From positions 27,174,108-27,238,107 of the forward strand of contig OZ024744.1 in assembly GCA_964016885.1 (NCBI GenBank): 64,000 nucleotides of DNA. The letters are read 5' to 3'. The position numbers and the translations under genes are program-made. Source of the stretch: Eledone cirrhosa. Taxonomy: Eukaryota; Mollusca; Cephalopoda; Octopoda; Eledonidae. The notes beneath the pieces are model-generated. The model saw only the letters and a list, made by a program, of their open reading frames with translations, ran no database searches and was not told the DNA's origin. Positions within the stretch are counted from its first letter, which is position 1; each line of letters opens with the position of its first letter. Positions 62,886-64,000 of this stretch are shown here, piece by piece.

Positions 62886-63601
62886 GGCATCTCAGTGCAT
62901 GTGGTGGTAAGAAGGGAGGTAAACTTAGGGCCAGGGACACCAAAGGTCTCCACTGCTACGGCTAGGCATCTCAGTGCATGTGGTGGTAAGAAGGGAGGTA
63001 ACCTTAGGGCCAAGGACACCAGAAGTCTCCACTGCCACGGCTAGGCATCTCAGTGCATGTGGTGGTAAGAAGGGAGGTAACCTTAGCGCCAGGGACACCA
63101 GAAGTCTCCACTGCTACGGCTAGGCATGTCAGTGCATGTGGTGGTAAGAAGGGAGGTAACCTTAGGGCCAAGGACACCAGAAGTCTCCACTGCTACGGCT
63201 AGGCATCTCAGTGCATGTGGTGGTAAGAAGGGAGGTAACCTTAGGGCCAAGGACACCAGAAGTCTCCACTGCCACGGCTAGGCATCTCAGTGCATGTGGT
63301 GGTAAGAAGGAAGTAACCTTAGGGCCAGGGACACCAGAAGTCTCCACTGCTACGGCTAGGCATCTCAGTGCATGTGGTGGTAAGAAGGGAGGTAACCTTA
63401 GGGCCAGGGACAGCAGAAGTCTCCACTGTTACGGCTATGCATATCAGTGCATGTGGTGCTAAGAAGGGAGGTAACCTTAGGGCCAAGGACACCAGAAGTC
63501 TCCACTGCCACGGCTAGGCATCTCAGTGCATGTGGTGGTAAGAAGGGAGGTAACCTTAGCGCCAGGGACACCAGAAGTCTCCACTGCTACGGCTAGGCAT
63601 G
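62886..63601. repeat. Satellite segment with local six-monomer periodicity
   Basis: GCCACGG monomers occur at 63,034, about 63,270 and 63,507. The first and last are 473 bp apart and both are followed by a TAGCGCC monomer and a CATGTCAG junction. Private variants include GACACCAAAGG near 62,938, GGCTATGCATATCAG near 63,433 and GTGGTGCTAAG near 63,452. No GACGTC, GCAACGG or AAGCTT was found here. Confidence 0.7.
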
Positions 63602-64000
63602 TCAGTGCATGTGGTGGTAAGAAGGGAGGTAACCTTAGGGCCAAGGACACCAGAAGACTCCACTGTTACGGCTAGTCATGTCAGTGCATTTGGTGGTAAG
63701 AAGGGAGGTAACCTTAGGGCCAGGGACACCAGAAGTCTCCACTGCTACGGCTAGGCATCTCAGTGCATGTGGTGGTAAGAAGGGAAGTAACCTTAGGGCC
63801 AAGGACACCAGAAGACTCCACTGTTACGGCTAGTCATGTCAGTGCATTTGGTGGTAAGAAGGGAGGTAACCTTAGGGCCAGGGACACCAGAAGTCTCCAC
63901 TGTTACGGCTAGGCATCTCAGTGCATGTGGTGGTAAGAAGGGAGGTAACCTTAGGGCCAAGGACACCAGAAGACTCCACTGTTACGGCTAGTCATGTCAG
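63602..64000. repeat. Two-monomer (158-bp) repeat at the right edge
   Basis: GCTAGTCATG occurs at 63,671, 63,829 and 63,987, exactly 158 bp apart. After the first two, the next monomer starts GTGCATTTGG; the third is cut by the window end. The alternate monomers have CCAAGG with AGACTCC, or CCAGGG with AGTCTCC. This dimer period continues to the window edge and may continue beyond it. Confidence 0.85.

Larger units (their letters stand above)
1..64000 (+). repeat. 79-bp satellite DNA array filling the whole window
   Basis: The anchor TCAGTGCATGTGGTGGTAAG recurs every 79 bp (sometimes 78) from the first to the last base, giving roughly 810 monomers. All lie head to tail in one orientation, and I found no spacer, inverted copy or foreign insertion. 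Monomers differ from each other by a few substitutions at recurring positions: G or A in CCAGGG/CCAAGG, AGTCTCC or AGACTCC, CTGTTACGG or CTGCTACGG, and CATCTCAG or CATGTCAG. Both array ends lie outside the window. Homogeneous satellite with higher-order repeats is typical of eukaryotic heterochromatin. The species and chromosome position cannot be read from the sequence, and I do not recognise the family. The strand given is only the reading direction used here. Confidence 0.99.

Noticed and set aside
1..64000. Many short open frames of 61-113 codons on both strands, some repeated with near-identical peptides
   Set aside because: All are built from satellite monomers, start mostly at GTG or TTG, and occur on both strands of the same bases. 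Their lengths follow from stop-codon phase in a 79-bp repeat. No promoter, splice structure or known domain supports coding.
1..64000. Coding tandem repeat (protein with a 26-residue repeat)
   Set aside because: Only the 78-bp monomers keep frame, and they are a minority. The common 79-bp unit shifts frame every copy and meets stops, so no long repeat protein can be read.
1..64000. CRISPR array (regular repeats and spacers)
   Set aside because: The whole 79 bp is repeated with a few substitutions. There are no unique spacers between conserved short repeats and no cas genes.
1..64000. Telomeric or interstitial telomeric repeat
   Set aside because: TTAGGG occurs singly once per 79 bp and never in tandem, so it is not telomeric sequence.
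1..64000. tRNA, rRNA, transposon or retroelement insertion
   Set aside because: I followed the 79-bp anchor through the window and found no gap longer than one monomer that could hold another element.
1..64000. Inverted monomer blocks, hairpins or palindromic array turns
   Set aside because: Every monomer I read has the same orientation, and no reverse-complement anchor (CTTACCACCACATGCACTGA) was seen on the + strand.

Overview
This window is one uninterrupted tandem satellite array. From base 1 to base 64,000 I see only head-to-tail copies of a single 79-bp monomer, roughly 810 of them, all in the same orientation. I found no unique sequence, mobile element, RNA gene, or inverted monomer. 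The array runs off both ends of the window. This architecture (long homogeneous satellite, higher-order repeats, recent block duplications) points to eukaryotic heterochromatin such as a centromeric, pericentromeric or subtelomeric block. I do not recognise the 79-bp monomer as a named satellite, and the sequence alone does not identify the species or the chromosome location. No protein-coding gene is supported: the open frames present are short by-products of a monomer whose length is not a multiple of three.

Monomer: about 54% GC with more G than C on the + strand. The usual monomer has one BstEII-type site (GGTAACC), one single TTAGGG hexamer and one CpG (in TACGGC). Most copies are 79 bp. 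A recurring class is 78 bp, and two copies at 26,516-26,595 and 29,674-29,753 are 80 bp.

Higher-order structure: a rare variant creating GACGTC recurs once per higher-order unit. In the left third it recurs every 2,367-2,368 bp, which is 30 monomers. Three unit types, called C, A and B here, follow each other as C-A-B, and this 7.3-kb super-unit is present twice (1-6,995 and 6,996-14,334) with almost no differences visible. It is followed by a recombinant A unit (14,335-17,334), a B unit (17,335-19,701) and an expanded unit (19,702-22,935).

From about 22.6 kb a second lineage of the same repeat appears (markers GCAACGG, AGAATGGAGG, CATGGGGTGG). Between 22.6 and 38.8 kb blocks of the two lineages alternate, including a 4-kb module present three times and a 3.1-kb tandem duplication. 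From 38.8 kb to the end only the second lineage is seen. It carries nested recent duplications: 2,996 bp (40.13-46.09 kb, about four differences seen), 2,605 bp (50.85-56.06 kb, no differences seen) and 2,920 bp (57.05-62.89 kb, which itself contains a 474-bp six-monomer duplication). The last 400 bp have a two-monomer (158-bp) period.

Repeat spacings were read from marker positions by eye. Percent identities were not computed.
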